64,000 nt of DNA from assembly GCF_001641265.1 (NCBI RefSeq), contig NW_020167531.1, positions 434,001-498,000 of the forward strand, written 5' to 3'. This DNA comes from Pseudogymnoascus destructans (Eukaryota; Ascomycota; Leotiomycetes; Thelebolales; Thelebolaceae). A program made the position numbers and the translations under genes. Under the pieces are notes generated by a model. The model made no database searches and was not told where the DNA came from. It was given only the letters and a program-made list of their open reading frames with translations. This document shows positions 21,510-32,568 of this stretch, piece after piece (position 1 is the first letter of the stretch; each line of letters opens with the position of its first letter).

Positions 21510-22631
21510 ATGGCCTCCCCACCCCCCGCCGCGCTCGACACGAAGCTCGAGATCCTCAAAAACCAAGTGTACGAACAATGTCTCGACGAGGAGCTTGAAA
21601 CCGTGTTCCGGCAACAGGACATCCTCGACATGGGAGTCATACCCGACAGCGACGCGGCGCTGCTGCTCGCTGTGACGCAGCGGCTCGTGGACGAGAAGTT
21701 GTTCAAGATGGTCCGGGATGGGCAGCTGGGGTGGATGTACCGTCCTCTCGAGGACGCTCTCAAGTAAGCTTTTCCCCTCCCTGCCCTCAATCCCCAGTCC
21801 CCAATCCCCTCGAAGCCAGCAGTGGTGCGTTAGCGGTGATGCAGTTTCTAAGCTTACCCCCCCAGATACCGCGGCCTAACCCACGAACAAGAAATGGTCT
21901 ACTCCCTCATCGACGAATCCAGCACCGAAGGCATCTGGTCCAAAACCATCAAAAACAAAACCGCCCTCCACGAATCCCTCATGCGCTCCGCCCTCAAAGC
22001 CCTCGAGACCAAGCGCCTCATCTCAGACATGAAATCCGTCGAGCACCCCACCCGCAAGATGTACATCAAATCCACCTTACGCCCTTCCGAGAAGGCCACC
22101 GGGGGGGCTTGGTACACTGATAATGAGCTGGATGAGGCGTTTATTGAGGGGTTGACGGGGGTGCTTTATAAGTACATTGAGGCGAGGTCGTTTTACAGAT
22201 CCACGAGCAGGAGGCCGTTGAAGAGAATCGCAGGCCGCCCAACACCGAAACCGGCGCAAGGGGGAGATACCATAACCCTCCTCCCCCTCCCCCCCACCTA
22301 CCGCGGCTACCCCTCCCTCGCCGAACTAACCCTCTTCATCGAGTCCTCGCCCATCACCTCGACAACCCTCTCCGCAGACGACATCTCCGCGCTCCTCGAC
22401 GTGTTGGTCTACGATCGCCGCATCGAGCAGGTCGTGGCTGGGCCAGAGGGGGTAGCGTTTAAGGCGGTACGGAAGGCGATTGTGGGGGAGGAGGCGGTGG
22501 AGAGGGGGAATGGGTTGACGGAGGCGCCGTGTGGGAGGTGTCCGGTGTTTGAGCTTTGCGAGGAGGGGGGGCCGGTTAGTGCGAGTAGTTGTGTTTATTA
22601 TCAGGAGTGGTTGACTGGGGGGGGGTTTTAG
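21510..22631 (+). CDS. RPC34: DNA-directed RNA polymerase III subunit Rpc34 (RPC6)
   Basis: Exons 21510-21763 and 21866-22631 give 339 aa. The start MASPPPAALDTKLEIL fits family length. Tandem winged helices occupy the N-terminal half: QDILDMGVIPDSDAALLLAVTQRLVDEKLF, then YRGLTHEQEMVYSLIDESSTEGIWSKTI with KALETKRLISDMKSVEHPTRKMY. The C-terminus has the Cys set CGRCPVFELC...C that binds a 4Fe-4S cluster in the human homologue POLR3F. It is part of the Rpc82/34/31 heterotrimer that opens promoters for Pol III in the nucleus. The stop is followed by a very G-rich 3' region. Confidence 0.93.
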
Positions 22632-23380
22632 GGTTTGAGGGTTTAGGTGGAGGGGGGGGGATTGGGGGGGAGGAGGAGAAGGGGAAGGGGGGGGGGAGAG
22701 AGACGGGATGGGAGGGCGTTAATAGGGTATACCTTGGGATCAAGTGGTGGGGGCGTTTTTTTGGTGTTGGGGTGATTTATTTGCTGATTTTGGGTTGGGT
22801 TGGGGGGAGACGATGTGGGATGTGTATTTGAGGTAAAAATACTGGTGCTGCTTAAAAGTATAGAGGGACTGTGGGTGAGAGTGGTGATTACAGCAGCTAT
22901 AAATCTGAAATAAAAGATTCTCAATTATTAAAGGGCTATGGTTGCCATATGAGTTTACTCGGAAATAGAGGGGAGGAGGGAAACCCGAGAAGGCTAAATT
23001 GTTGATATTGATCCTGAGCTATATGTAGTCCATCTGTAGACTTTTGGGCGACGCGGGTATGGCAGGACTAATATGTGTAAGGAAGATACTGCTATGGTGA
23101 CTCGATGTGTGGGCGGAGAAAGCGGTGATTGCATAGCTTGAATAAGTCGGTAGCAATGGCACAGATGACAGTTACTGTATCATTGTATGCTTACTACCTT
23201 CATAGACTACGGCGGTAATCACAATTCACGCATCACATTCCAACAAAGACCACTGATGAAAGATCCGAAGCTTTTGTTATTCGCCCATCTCTGGCACACG
23301 GCACCCAGCTAAACTTTACGCTCAAGCGTCGCCAGCACCGCGAGGATATATAAGTTTGATCACACCGGTAAGAGAGTGCT
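22632..23380. other. Intergenic, G-rich then AT-rich
   Basis: Between the convergent RPC34 and cyclophilin genes. 22650-22700 is almost purely purine (G-runs). No gene seen. Confidence 0.5.
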
Positions 23381-24354
23381 TTACAACTCGCCAGACTTGA
23401 CAATGGTGGGCTTCTTGTTGTAGTTGACCTTTCCGGAGCCGGAGCCGGTGGCCTCGAGAGCCTTGACAATGTTGAGGGACTCCTCGTCGGCGACCTCACC
23501 GAAGACGACGTGCTTGCCATCGAGCCAGCTGGTTACGACGGTGGTGACGAAGAATTGGGAGCCGTTGCTGTGGGTTGTGTTAGTTGTTGTGTTGTCTCAC
23601 GCAAAGGTAAAAAAATATGCCGAGGCAGGAATGGGCTTACGTGTTTGGGCCGGCGTTGGCCATGGACAGAAGTCCGGGCTTGGTGTGCTTCCTGACAAAG
23701 TTCTCGTCGGTGAACTTCTCGCCGTAGATGGACTTGCCACCGGTGCCCTGGTGTGGTGTTAGCAAGCTGTCTCTTGGTGGAAGGGCCGATGGGGAGAGGT
23801 GGGGGTGGCGGGGTTCGGCTTACGTTGCCACGGGTGAAGTCACCACCCTGGAGCATGAATTGCGGGATGATGCGGTGGAAGGCAGAGCCGGCGTAGCCGA
23901 AGCCCTTCTCGCCGGTGCAGAGAGCGCGGAAGTTCTCTGCGGTCTTGGGGACAACGTCGTCGTAGAGGTTGAAGTTGATGCGGCCGGATTGCTCTGTTGG
24001 GGCGGGGTGATTATGTTAGCTCCGACGTCACTGCGGGGTTGTTGGAAGAAGCGAGATTTGGGCAGCAGGCAAGCTGTCAGCTTGAATTGAGCCGACGCGA
24101 GTCGGGAGGGAGTCAATTACGGGGGTACAGTGGTGTAGGTGTCGATGAGGGAGATGATTGAGGATGAAGTGAGATGGAATTGATGAGGTCCACGTACCAG
24201 CAACCTTCGAGGTTGGCTTGCCAGAGGCGTCAAGGACTGGGCCCTCCCAAGTCACGTCGAAGAAACTTTTTGGGGAAAGTCAGTATGGAGCTTCAAAAGC
24301 GGAAGATGGGATATGAGGAGGATTGATGAGAGTAACTTACGTCTTGATAGCCAT
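23381..24354 (-). CDS. Cyclophilin-type peptidyl-prolyl cis-trans isomerase
   Basis: Five exons (24341-24354, 24198-24265, 23824-23993, 23641-23747, 23381-23567) close in frame to 181 aa. It matches the cytosolic cyclophilin A class: FFDVTWEG, GRINFNLYDDVVPKTAENFRAL, FHRIIPQFMLQGGDF with catalytic Arg68, Phe73 and Gln76, MANAGPNTNGSQFFV and SWLDGKHVVFGEV with the cyclosporin-contact Trp134. The insertion after the first strand (LDASGKPTSKVAEQS) is the common fungal form. There is no signal or mitochondrial presequence. The first coding exon is only 14 bases. The product should be the cyclosporin A target in the cytosol. Confidence 0.95.
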
Positions 24355-24639
24355 GTTGGAGGATGAAGCGTGGAAGTTGCGTGTAGTGTTGATAGATTTG
24401 AAGTTGTTGTTAAGAAGGGAACGAAGAGGAGAGGAACGAGATGTCCGTCGAAGGCTTTGGATGATGAGGGGCATTTTTGGGAAGGTGGGGCAATTGGTTG
24501 TGAGTGGCTGTGAGGGATGAGCTAAACCGGAGATGGTTAGCGTATGGTAGCTTTTTTAGGGGGGGATACCCTTGAGGAGGATTCGAGAGACTTTTCCGGG
24601 AAGGGGGGAATAAGGGGGAAGGGGGGAATAAAGGGGGGG

Positions 24640-24715
24640 GGGGATGTTGAGGATGTTGAGGATGTTGAGGAAGTTGAGGATGTTGAGGGTGTTGAGGATG
24701 TTGAGGTATGGAGTT
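24640..24715. repeat. GATGTTGAG 9-bp minisatellite
   Basis: Eight or so copies of GATGTTGAG with occasional AAGTTGAG or GGTGTTGAG variants. Confidence 0.85.
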
Positions 24716-25054
24716 GAGACGGAGTTGGTAGCAGAGTAGGCAAAGTAGCAGGGCAGGGGGCGGGGACGGGCGACGGAAGAAGCAGGCCATGCTGACTTGC
24801 GTGCTCAAAGATCCAGACAGACAGACGCGCTGGAGCCGGCGGCGTGGCTAGTGAGTGCCATTGGGCCTTGCCCTGCTCGCCTGCGTGCACTTGCATGACC
24901 AAGGAGGCCGGCTGCTGGCTGGCTGGCTGGCTAGATGGGTTAAGCGCGCGGAGAGCAGCTGAGATATTCGCGGGGCGGTGCAGGCGGTGCGGCGCGTGAG
25001 GCGTGAGATGGAGACCTCCTCTGCCTTGTGGGGGGTAGGGGGCTCTCCTTTCTG

Positions 25055-25318
25055 CAGGGCAGGCAGGACAGGGCAGGACAGGACAGGGCAGGGCAGGGCA
25101 GGGCAGGACAGGACAGGACGGGACAGGACAGGACAGCGCAGGGCAGGACAGGACAGGACAGGACGGGACAGGACAGGACAGCGCAGGACAGCGCAGGACA
25201 GGACAGGACAGGACAGCGCAGGACAGGACAGGACAGGACAGCGCAGGACAGGACAGGACAGGACAGCGCAGGACAGCGCAGGACAGGACAGGACAGCGCA
25301 GGACAGGACAGGACGGGA
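25055..25318. repeat. Pentanucleotide (GGACA/GGGCA/GCGCA) tandem array
   Basis: About 50 units of a CAGGA-type pentamer, mixed with GGGCA, GGACG and GCGCA variants in a higher-order order. The array runs 260 bp and is open in all three forward frames because it lacks stops. Confidence 0.95.
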
Positions 25319-25654
25319 CTTACGAATTATATGTGATGAGACGTACAGTAGCCAGTACAGAAGGTGATGGTACAGATGATGTTACAAAAAGCCAAAGTTG
25401 GTCTTGTTATATGAATGTGTGATGGAGAAGGAGAAGGAGAAGCTGCGTCAGGACTGGTGGAAAGGAGGCGGACGGCTCTCTCGCTCTCCGTACCCCCCAC
25501 AGCTGTCAGCGCTGCCCGCCGTAGGGAGAGATGACGCTACAAGTATTAGAAGATATTCTGGTGTAGTATAAAAGATGAAAGATGAAAGATGAAAGATTAA
25601 GATTATATAACACTCACCACCCATTCGCCGTCGCCGCTCTTTCATTGCCTCACA

Positions 25655-25750
25655 TCCCTCTCCTCCTTCCCTCCTTCCCTCCTTCCCTCTTTCCCTCTTT
25701 CCCTCTTTCCCTCTTTCCTCTTTCCCCCCTCTTTCCCTCTTTCCCTCTGT
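25655..25750. repeat. Polypyrimidine CTTTCCCT/CTTCCCTC repeat
   Basis: A strand-asymmetric C/T tract of ~90 bp in the upstream region of the epsin gene (ATG 25928). Such tracts are common in fungal promoters. It follows a GATGAAA triplication at 25573-25597. Confidence 0.8.
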
Positions 25751-25927
25751 TCCCTCCAACACCTTAATCACGTGCCTCACGCGCCGCCGCCCAGCTGCTC
25801 CAACTAGCTTGCCAGCATTGACATATCGCGCACCCAGCACCACCAATATAATTGTTCCCCTTCCGCAGCCAGCATCGCAGCACCCCTCTCTCTTCCCGTG
25901 TTGCACTCCTAATATATCTTGCCCATC

Positions 25928-27715
25928 ATGAACTTTGATTCCCTCAAGGAGCAGGTCACCAACCTGTCTCTCTATGACATCAAAGCCGGCGTCCGGAAGG
26001 TCCAGAATGGTAAGCAAGCCATTGCGGTTGCTGAGGGTTGGAGGGAGATGCCGTACTGACTGCTGATTGTGTAGCTGTGATGAATTATACGGAGATGGAG
26101 GCGAAAGTTAGGGAGGCTACGAATAATAACCCTTGGGGATCATCTACGACCGTATGCTCCCCCCGATATTCACTTGGACCGCAGTCCATCCCATCCCCCG
26201 AACCCCCCGCTGATCCGTCCTACAGGACATGCAAGAGATAGCCAACGGCACCTACAACTAGTACGCCCCCGCCTCCTCCCACCCCTCCATCTCACCCCCC
26301 TCAACTAACAACCCCCCCTTCCCCCCAGCCAACTCCTCAACGAAATCATGCCCATGATCTACAAGCGCTTCACCGAAAAAGCCGCCGACGAATGGCGCCA
26401 AATCTACAAAGCCCTCCAGCTCCTCGAGTTCCTCATCAAGAACGGCTCCGAGCGCGTCATCGACGACGCCCGCTCCCACCTCACCCTCCTCAAGATGCTG
26501 CGCCAATTCCACTTCATCGACGCCAACGGCAAGGACCAGGGCATCAACGTCCGCAATCGCGCGAAGGAACTCACTGAGCTCCTGAGCGATGTAGAGAGGA
26601 TCAGAACAGAACGCAAGAAGGCACGCGCTACAAGACAGAAATACACGGGTGTGGAAGGCGGCGCGGGTCTCGGCGGAGGGGGCGGCTCCAGTCGCTTCGG
26701 CGGGTTCGGGAGCGAGGAGCGCGGGGACTATGGCGGATACAGCGGGGGCGTCTTCGGTGACGGCGGAGGCTTCGGGGGTCAGCAGAGTGGTGGCGATTAT
26801 GAGCCCTCTCGCGCGGGCGGTAGTGGTGGAGGCGGCGGAGACAGATTCGAGGAATACGACGAGTACGACGAAGATGTCGCCTCCCCCAGCAGGCGGCGCC
26901 CCGAACCCTCCCGCACCACTCCTCGCGCAGGCACAGAGCGCAGCACAGCGAAACCTAAAGCCGCACCCCCCGCGCCCAAAGCACCGGAAGTAGACCTCTT
27001 CTCCTTTGATGAGCCATCCCCCGTCCCTGGCCTCGGTGCCGTCGCTCCAACATCCCACGCCCTCGCAGCCGCCGATGATGATGACGACTTCGACGACTTC
27101 CAGTCCGCTGCCCCGCCCCCCTCGGCGCCGGCTACGACGTCAACGACGACGCCGTACACGCAGTTCGCGTCGCCGCAGCCCGTTTCGGCGCCGAAACAGG
27201 CGGATCTGTCGACGATGATGGGGGTTGCTTCGCTGTCGCCTGCGCCGAGCTCAACTTCCACCCCAGTTAACTACTCTGCCTTCTCTATCCCTGCGCCTGC
27301 GGCTTCTTCTTTCGGGGCACCTGTTCAGGCGATGCGACCACAGCCGAGTCAGACAACAAGCTATCAGTCCGCGCAACCTAACTACTTCACCTCTGTCAAA
27401 GCCCTCGGTGCAGCATCCACCAGCAGCGCACCCCTCACCGCCTCTTCCGCGAGAGCCAGCACCCCCTCTGCCGCTGCGGCACCGGCCAAGAAGGGTGGCG
27501 ACGCATTCGGCAACCTATGGAACACAGCAAGCGCGGGGGTCAAGAAATCCTCTGCCCCCGCTCAGGGACCGGCGCTGGGACAATTGGCGAGGGAGAAGGC
27601 TACGCAGGGGATTTGGGGGGCGGGGGCGCCGAAGGCGCAGAGTGGGAATGTGGGAGGGGGAATGTGGGGGGAGGGGGAGTGGAGGGGGAGTGGGTTGGAT
27701 GATTTACTTGGTTAA
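25928..27715 (+). CDS. ENT3: ENTH-domain epsin, Ent3-like
   Basis: Exons 25928-26009, 26075-26151, 26226-26260 and 26329-27715 sum to 526 aa. The N-terminal ENTH domain (~residues 15-150) is complete: VRKVQNAVMNYTEMEAKVREATNNNPWG, YQLLNEIMPMIYKRF, EWRQIYKALQLLEFLIKNGSERV and GINVRNRAKELTELLSD. It binds phosphoinositides. The rest is Gly-, Ser- and Ala-rich and disordered, with acidic/Phe motifs DLFSFDEP and DDFDDFQSA that resemble adaptor- and clathrin-binding peptides. It ends GSGLDDLLG. There is no ubiquitin-interacting motif, which favours the Golgi/endosome Ent3-Ent5 type over plasma-membrane Ent1/2. Role: clathrin-coated vesicle formation between trans-Golgi and endosome. Confidence 0.88.
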
Positions 27716-30039
27716 GTGGTCGATGTAAGGGAAGGGGGAGGGAAGGGGGGGTGATCTTACGGTTTGTTAGTCGAGGCGTTTATATGTAGATATGGGGTTT
27801 TTTTTGGGTGGTGGAATGGGGGATTGATTTGATATGAAAATACTGTGCTAGTTCCCTGCTCTGCATCTTTCGACGGTACTTAAATAAAAAAGAGGATCCC
27901 CATCTACGCAGTCCATCAACCCTACCGCATCTCTATCCCTGACGCCATGTTATCATGGCAAGGAATAGATCTAGGTGAGACAAAAAAAAAGACAGAATAG
28001 CCATCATATTGGGCTTGCCTGCTCTCATCTTCTTCGCTGGGCGTGGGCTAGATAGACGATTAGATGGGTTGGGGGAGTGGTGCTGGTGTGGCTTAGGGGG
28101 GTTGTTAGCGGTAGTGAGAAGAAGAGAACGGAGAAGAAAAAACAGGGGTTGAGAACAGTGAGAAGCCATTCCCAGCAAGAAGAAGCGTGGCCCGAAAAAA
28201 ACATAGCCAGGTAGGTAAGACAGCTTCCCGAAAAACGATCCTTTCAACCCAACTCACCATTTGCGAAGCAGCATGACTTTGGCTTCGCAAATCCCTGATA
28301 TTCGGCAGGACGGTATTGCGGATCGAGGAGTGCTGATGTATCAGTTCCCTGGTGGGATGTTCTGGTGATTGACGGCATGGTGACTTCGTGCGGATGTGTG
28401 GTTTGCTACTTGAGTCGATGCAGGTTTAGATATATTAAGGGCTACAGTGTGGGATGGTGGATGTGGCCATCTTAGAATCGATGCACTCTTTTGCCCCAAC
28501 GACAAGTTTTAGGAGCCGTCTGAAAGTAAATGTGCGAGCACGGGGATTATGCAGGGGTGAGACCGAGTTCGCTGACATCGTGGCGGGGGAGGTTGGTGAC
28601 GGTGGGAATGGACGGTGAGAGGGAAGTGAACGGTGACAAGTGTTGTGAGAACAGCTGAAAGGTGAGAAACGGGGTCTTGACATACACACCAACCTCGAAA
28701 ATCTCTTGGCCAACGAGGACATGTTCTCGGATCTGGTCCACCAGACTTGCCTATGCGCATGACGAGTCTTCTATGGTAATTGGCTTGTTGTCAACTTCAT
28801 ACACATTGGATCCGCAGTTATATATGTATATTACAGAAAGCTTCATCAAAACCCAAACCTCCAATCCCAAGTCGGCAATATGCATGGCGTAGATCCCCAC
28901 AGCATTATATCCTGGAACTTCAAAACAAAGCGCTTAGAGCTAGCTTTGGACGAGAATGGGAATCATACGTGTTCAGTGGTTTGGGGCAAAGGCGGGGGGT
29001 GGAAGGGATTGGGAGGGACTGGGAATGCATTCGCAGTGTGATGGTATTGGAAGTGACAGTGTGGGGTGTACGGTGAGAGGAGGTGGAGGGTGAGAAGAAG
29101 TTAAACGAAGGCTATGTTTATGGGAGCTATAGCTGTGCGCCACCGTTTGGAGAGCTCGAGATGGCTTTCCCATGAACCTATCATTGTGCCTATGGTGGTT
29201 GGAGCGTTTGAGTTGCCATCTCACCTTGGTATCCAAGTTTATTCTGAGTCAATGGGGATAAAATGGACTTGGGACAGCTGGTCGATTTTGGAATTTATTG
29301 CATCGGGGGTTGCGAAGTGGTCAGTTGGGTTATACGGGCTTGGAGAAGAGTTGGAAAGTCATGAGTTGAAAGTCATGGGTATGTCATCTCACCTCCTTAT
29401 CTGAGGATAATTTGAGGTCAGCAGGGTGAAATATGTAGTCGGGGAAGTTAATAATTTTCGTGTCTAGCCCATAACCAGGAGAACCACAATGGTTTCCTGG
29501 TAAAGAGTGCATGGAAAGATATTTAAAAAGGGGCAAAACACCAAGGGAGAGCAGCACAGCAAGCTCGACATTCCCACACCCCAGTCCGCTCCCGACACAG
29601 CCCTGAATTTGGCCAATACTATTTATTCCAAGCTTGAAGCTGTTAGAGTTATCTACGATGCAGCCCGAGAGAGAAAGGGAACACAAGCTCTTGAATAAGT
29701 GGGGGGAGGAGTGATATATAGAGAGGGTGTTGGGCGGGGCGTTGGGCTGGTGGAGACATATCGCGACAGCAGCAGCATTTCTCGACGAGAAATGCGTTTC
29801 GCCAACAGGAAAATCGTGGCAACGAGGAAATACGGCGGTGACGGCTGTCAGATATCAGACTTGTTCGCCTAATCTTGGATGAATGATTAAATGCTGCCCC
29901 TGGCTTTTCGTCTAGAACAAGTTCAGTCCTTGTATCATTTTTTGATCTCGTTGGTTTCTTGAAGGAACCAGAACACGTATTTACTTCTTATACAAGCATA
30001 CGCTGGTGACTCGCTGCTCCGAGCTGCGAATAATCTCTC
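27716..30039. other. Intergenic, no gene recognised
   Basis: 2.3 kb between the epsin and the MITE-like element. Short ORFs (for example 29114-29404 and 29507-29698 +) have no domain, no convincing splice partners and no codon signature. Confidence 0.5.
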
Positions 30040-30436
30040 ATTGGCCCGATAGTAGCCTTTCCCTTCATTTTTTATCGCGTTTACTGTAGTCAGGGTACTG
30101 GGATATGTGAGGAAGGGGGCCCGGGTTTCTATTTGGATTTTTCCTGGCAAGTATTTCGACTCTCTTAAATTCGACTCTTAAATTCGACTCCTACTGATAT
30201 TTGATCTATTTGATTCGAGAGTTTAATTAAAGTAAAAATGGTCAGCCGTATATAATAATTGATAGTTTGTAAAGGTTTCTGAAGCATATATATTATATTC
30301 CTAGCTTCCATGCCGCCATATTGAAATCTAAAACTACGAAAGTTACTAAAACAAAGCACGCTCGAGTCGCGATCCCAGTACCCTGACTACAGTTAACGCG
30401 ATAAAAAATAAAGGGAAAGGCTACTATCGGGCCAAT
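30040..30436. mobile_element. MITE-like element with 65-bp terminal inverted repeats
   Basis: Left arm 30040-30104 (starts ATTGGCCCGATAGTAGCC) and right arm 30372-30436 are reverse complements with 63 of 65 matches. They enclose ~267 bp of AT-rich, non-coding DNA containing three spaced AATTCGACTC units (30165-30190). No transposase ORF is present. A target-site duplication is not evident, and weaker similarity outside the arms (GTTTCTTGAAGGAACC against its counterpart near 30445-30470) suggests the real ends may lie farther out. Confidence 0.7.
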
Positions 30437-30743
30437 CTTGCTTTCTTGCTTCAAGAATCAAACCGGGGTCCAAAAATAACTTGGTATAACCCACCGGTGG
30501 CGAGGTAAACCATGTCAGATTATCGGGCTGTAGACTTCATCGTCCCATACACTGAGCAAGCCCACTAACTCTTCATCATATTCCTGTGCATCCCACTGGT
30601 CCACAGCATTGGCTGCCTCCACCGCTGCTTGACAGCCTGCATATCTGGTCCAGCCAATAATGCCTGGCCCACAGAAGATGGGTCAGAATCAATGTGATTT
30701 CTTTGCAACTGACTTACAAGCATTTCTCACAGCTGCTACGGGA
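30437..30743. other. Intergenic between the inverted-repeat element and WSS1
   Basis: No gene seen; 3' flank of WSS1. Confidence 0.4.
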
Positions 30744-32041
30744 TTATGAACCAGGCCGCGCAATTCCACAAGCGGCGCAACACACTCTCCCCTCTTTGTT
30801 GATCAGCGAACAAGCACACTGCCAGGTCCCTGATCTAGCAACCTGCCTGGACGGTCCCGCACGACTCGAAGACGGACGAGTCCGAGCCGAGCTCTTCGCA
30901 GGTGGAGCTTTATATGTTGTCTTCTTCGCCGTAGCCTTAGTCGGAGCTTTGCTCGAACTTGCTTTCGGGGGAGGTTCTGTACCCGGCCGGGCGGTGCCAC
31001 ATGCGTCGCAGCAGACGGCTTCTTCCTTGTTGATCAGCGTGCAGGTCTCGCATTGCCAGAACTCTTCGTCGACGAGCTGGACGTATTGTGGGGGTGGTTT
31101 GGAGAGTGAAGGGCCTTCTGAGTATTCTGAGTCTGAGTCTGAGTCGTAGGGCTTTGAGGACTTAGATGAGGCGTCATATGTGTAAGATGACAAGGGGCGG
31201 TTTGTAGACAGACTTCCGCCTTTGCCAGCTGCTGAGCCATATGATGCACCTTCTGGCTTTGAAGACGACGCTCTATCCTCCTGAGCTAGCTCCCACAGTG
31301 CTTCCTGGATGGCAATCTCGTTGGCGTCGTCCTTTTCTACCCTGGACTTTATCACGTTAACACCCGCTGCAGCCACGAGAGCCTTCTGCTCCGACTTTGG
31401 CATATTGCAGCCACACCCCTGGGCAATCTGCATCCTCCCAAATGCACCTGTAAGCCTACTCCGGGCATCAACACCTGGTTTGGGACCCGCCTCAATTAGC
31501 TTCCGGTTTACTGTCAATGGTAGTTTCTTGCGGCTATCTGTGATAGCAGCACGTGCAATACGCCGCGCTTCATCCTGGCGGCTAAGGAGATGACCATGGC
31601 TCAGGAAGGCACCGCCAGTGAAGCCACTCTGCATGAGAGCATAGTACTCATCGCGGAGTTGGTCCCATAGTGCGTGGAAATTCGCGTCGTGCGGGCCAAA
31701 CCGGTTGTGGGAGAGCTCGTGGAGCACAGTATCCATGATCATCTGGAATGTGAAGAACTGAGTTGGGTCCGTGGCATGGCGAAGGCGGACATGGATAGTC
31801 CTCCCGCCTCCGGTGTTGAGACCTGGTGAGTGTCAGTATACATGGCATATGATTTGAGGTTGACAGACTTACCAAGAAGGCCTCTTTCTTTTGGTAGAAA
31901 CTCTGCCAACAATCCTACCTTGAAATTATGGGCTCGCATTATAGGCTTGACCAGCGAGGCGGCACGTTGGAGAGTGTCCATTGCAACATCTGGTCTGTGG
32001 AGCCCTCGCTCGACCTGAATATCATATATCAAGGGATCCAT
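30744..32041 (-). CDS. WSS1: Wss1-like WLM-domain metalloprotease (DNA-protein crosslink repair)
   Basis: Exons 31873-32041 and 30744-31822 join in frame to 415 aa. The N-terminal WLM/SprT-like domain has VGLLAEFLPKERGLLGLN and the zinc protease motif HELSHNRFGPHDANFHALWDQLRDEY. Two RanBP2-type zinc fingers follow: WQCETCTLINKEEAVCCDAC (residues ~300) and a C-terminal WQCACSLINKEGRVCCAAC. In the second, the first Cys pair is C-x-C rather than C-x2-C, so its zinc site may be degenerate. A Ser/Asp-rich acidic segment (YDSDSDSEYSE) before the first finger may be a SUMO-interacting region. Family role: SUMO-targeted cleavage of proteins crosslinked to DNA, in the nucleus, with Cdc48. Confidence 0.9.
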
Positions 32042-32568
32042 ATTTCGTACGTTACCAGGGGCAATATTTTAAATATATAAATCTGACTTATCTTCAAAAT
32101 AGCTTCTGGGGAGCTTCCAACGTTAATATAGTTCGCAAGGCTATGGATACTGAATGTAAGAGGTCATGCTGTTTAATCACTGTTCTGTGGGGGGTATCGG
32201 TAGATTCAACTGATTATGAATATTATCATTAATATCAAACCTTGTAGCATTGTTCCGATTCACAGTATAAATCCGAATCATAAAATAAAGTCAATAGCTT
32301 TTTGAAGGTGAATCTTGACTTTGTCAGCCTTATGTTCTGGATATGGTCGATATGAGCCATGTCGGCCAATCGGCATTGGCAGGCGCCGCTCCGGTTTAGC
32401 TTCAAGCTTGTCCTGTCATGGTATCTATCAGGATAAGGAAGACGGAAACAGCCCGTCATTTCAAATCATCCATCACAGATCAAAGGTCTCCCCAGCTTTA
32501 AATCGACACAACATAACTTTAACATCTCCGATACACGCTTACCTATTCGAAAATATATAACGCTCGCG
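32042..32568. other. Divergent intergenic region
   Basis: Upstream of WSS1 (-) and the DUF1776 gene (+). AT-rich; no gene seen. Confidence 0.5.

Larger units (their letters stand above)
24355..25927. other. Repeat-rich divergent intergenic region
   Basis: 1.57 kb between the cyclophilin (-) and epsin (+) genes, dominated by simple repeats listed separately (24640-24715, 25055-25318, 25425-25442, 25573-25597, 25655-25750). ORFs through these repeats are products of the repeat alone. No other gene is seen. Confidence 0.6.

Noticed and set aside
25055..25318. Possible CRISPR-like array
   Set aside because: Five-bp units with no spacers; a eukaryotic minisatellite.
25028..25336. ORFs reading GQDRTGQDRT-type repeats on the + strand
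   Set aside because: Produced by the stop-free pentanucleotide array; open in all three frames, so no coding evidence.
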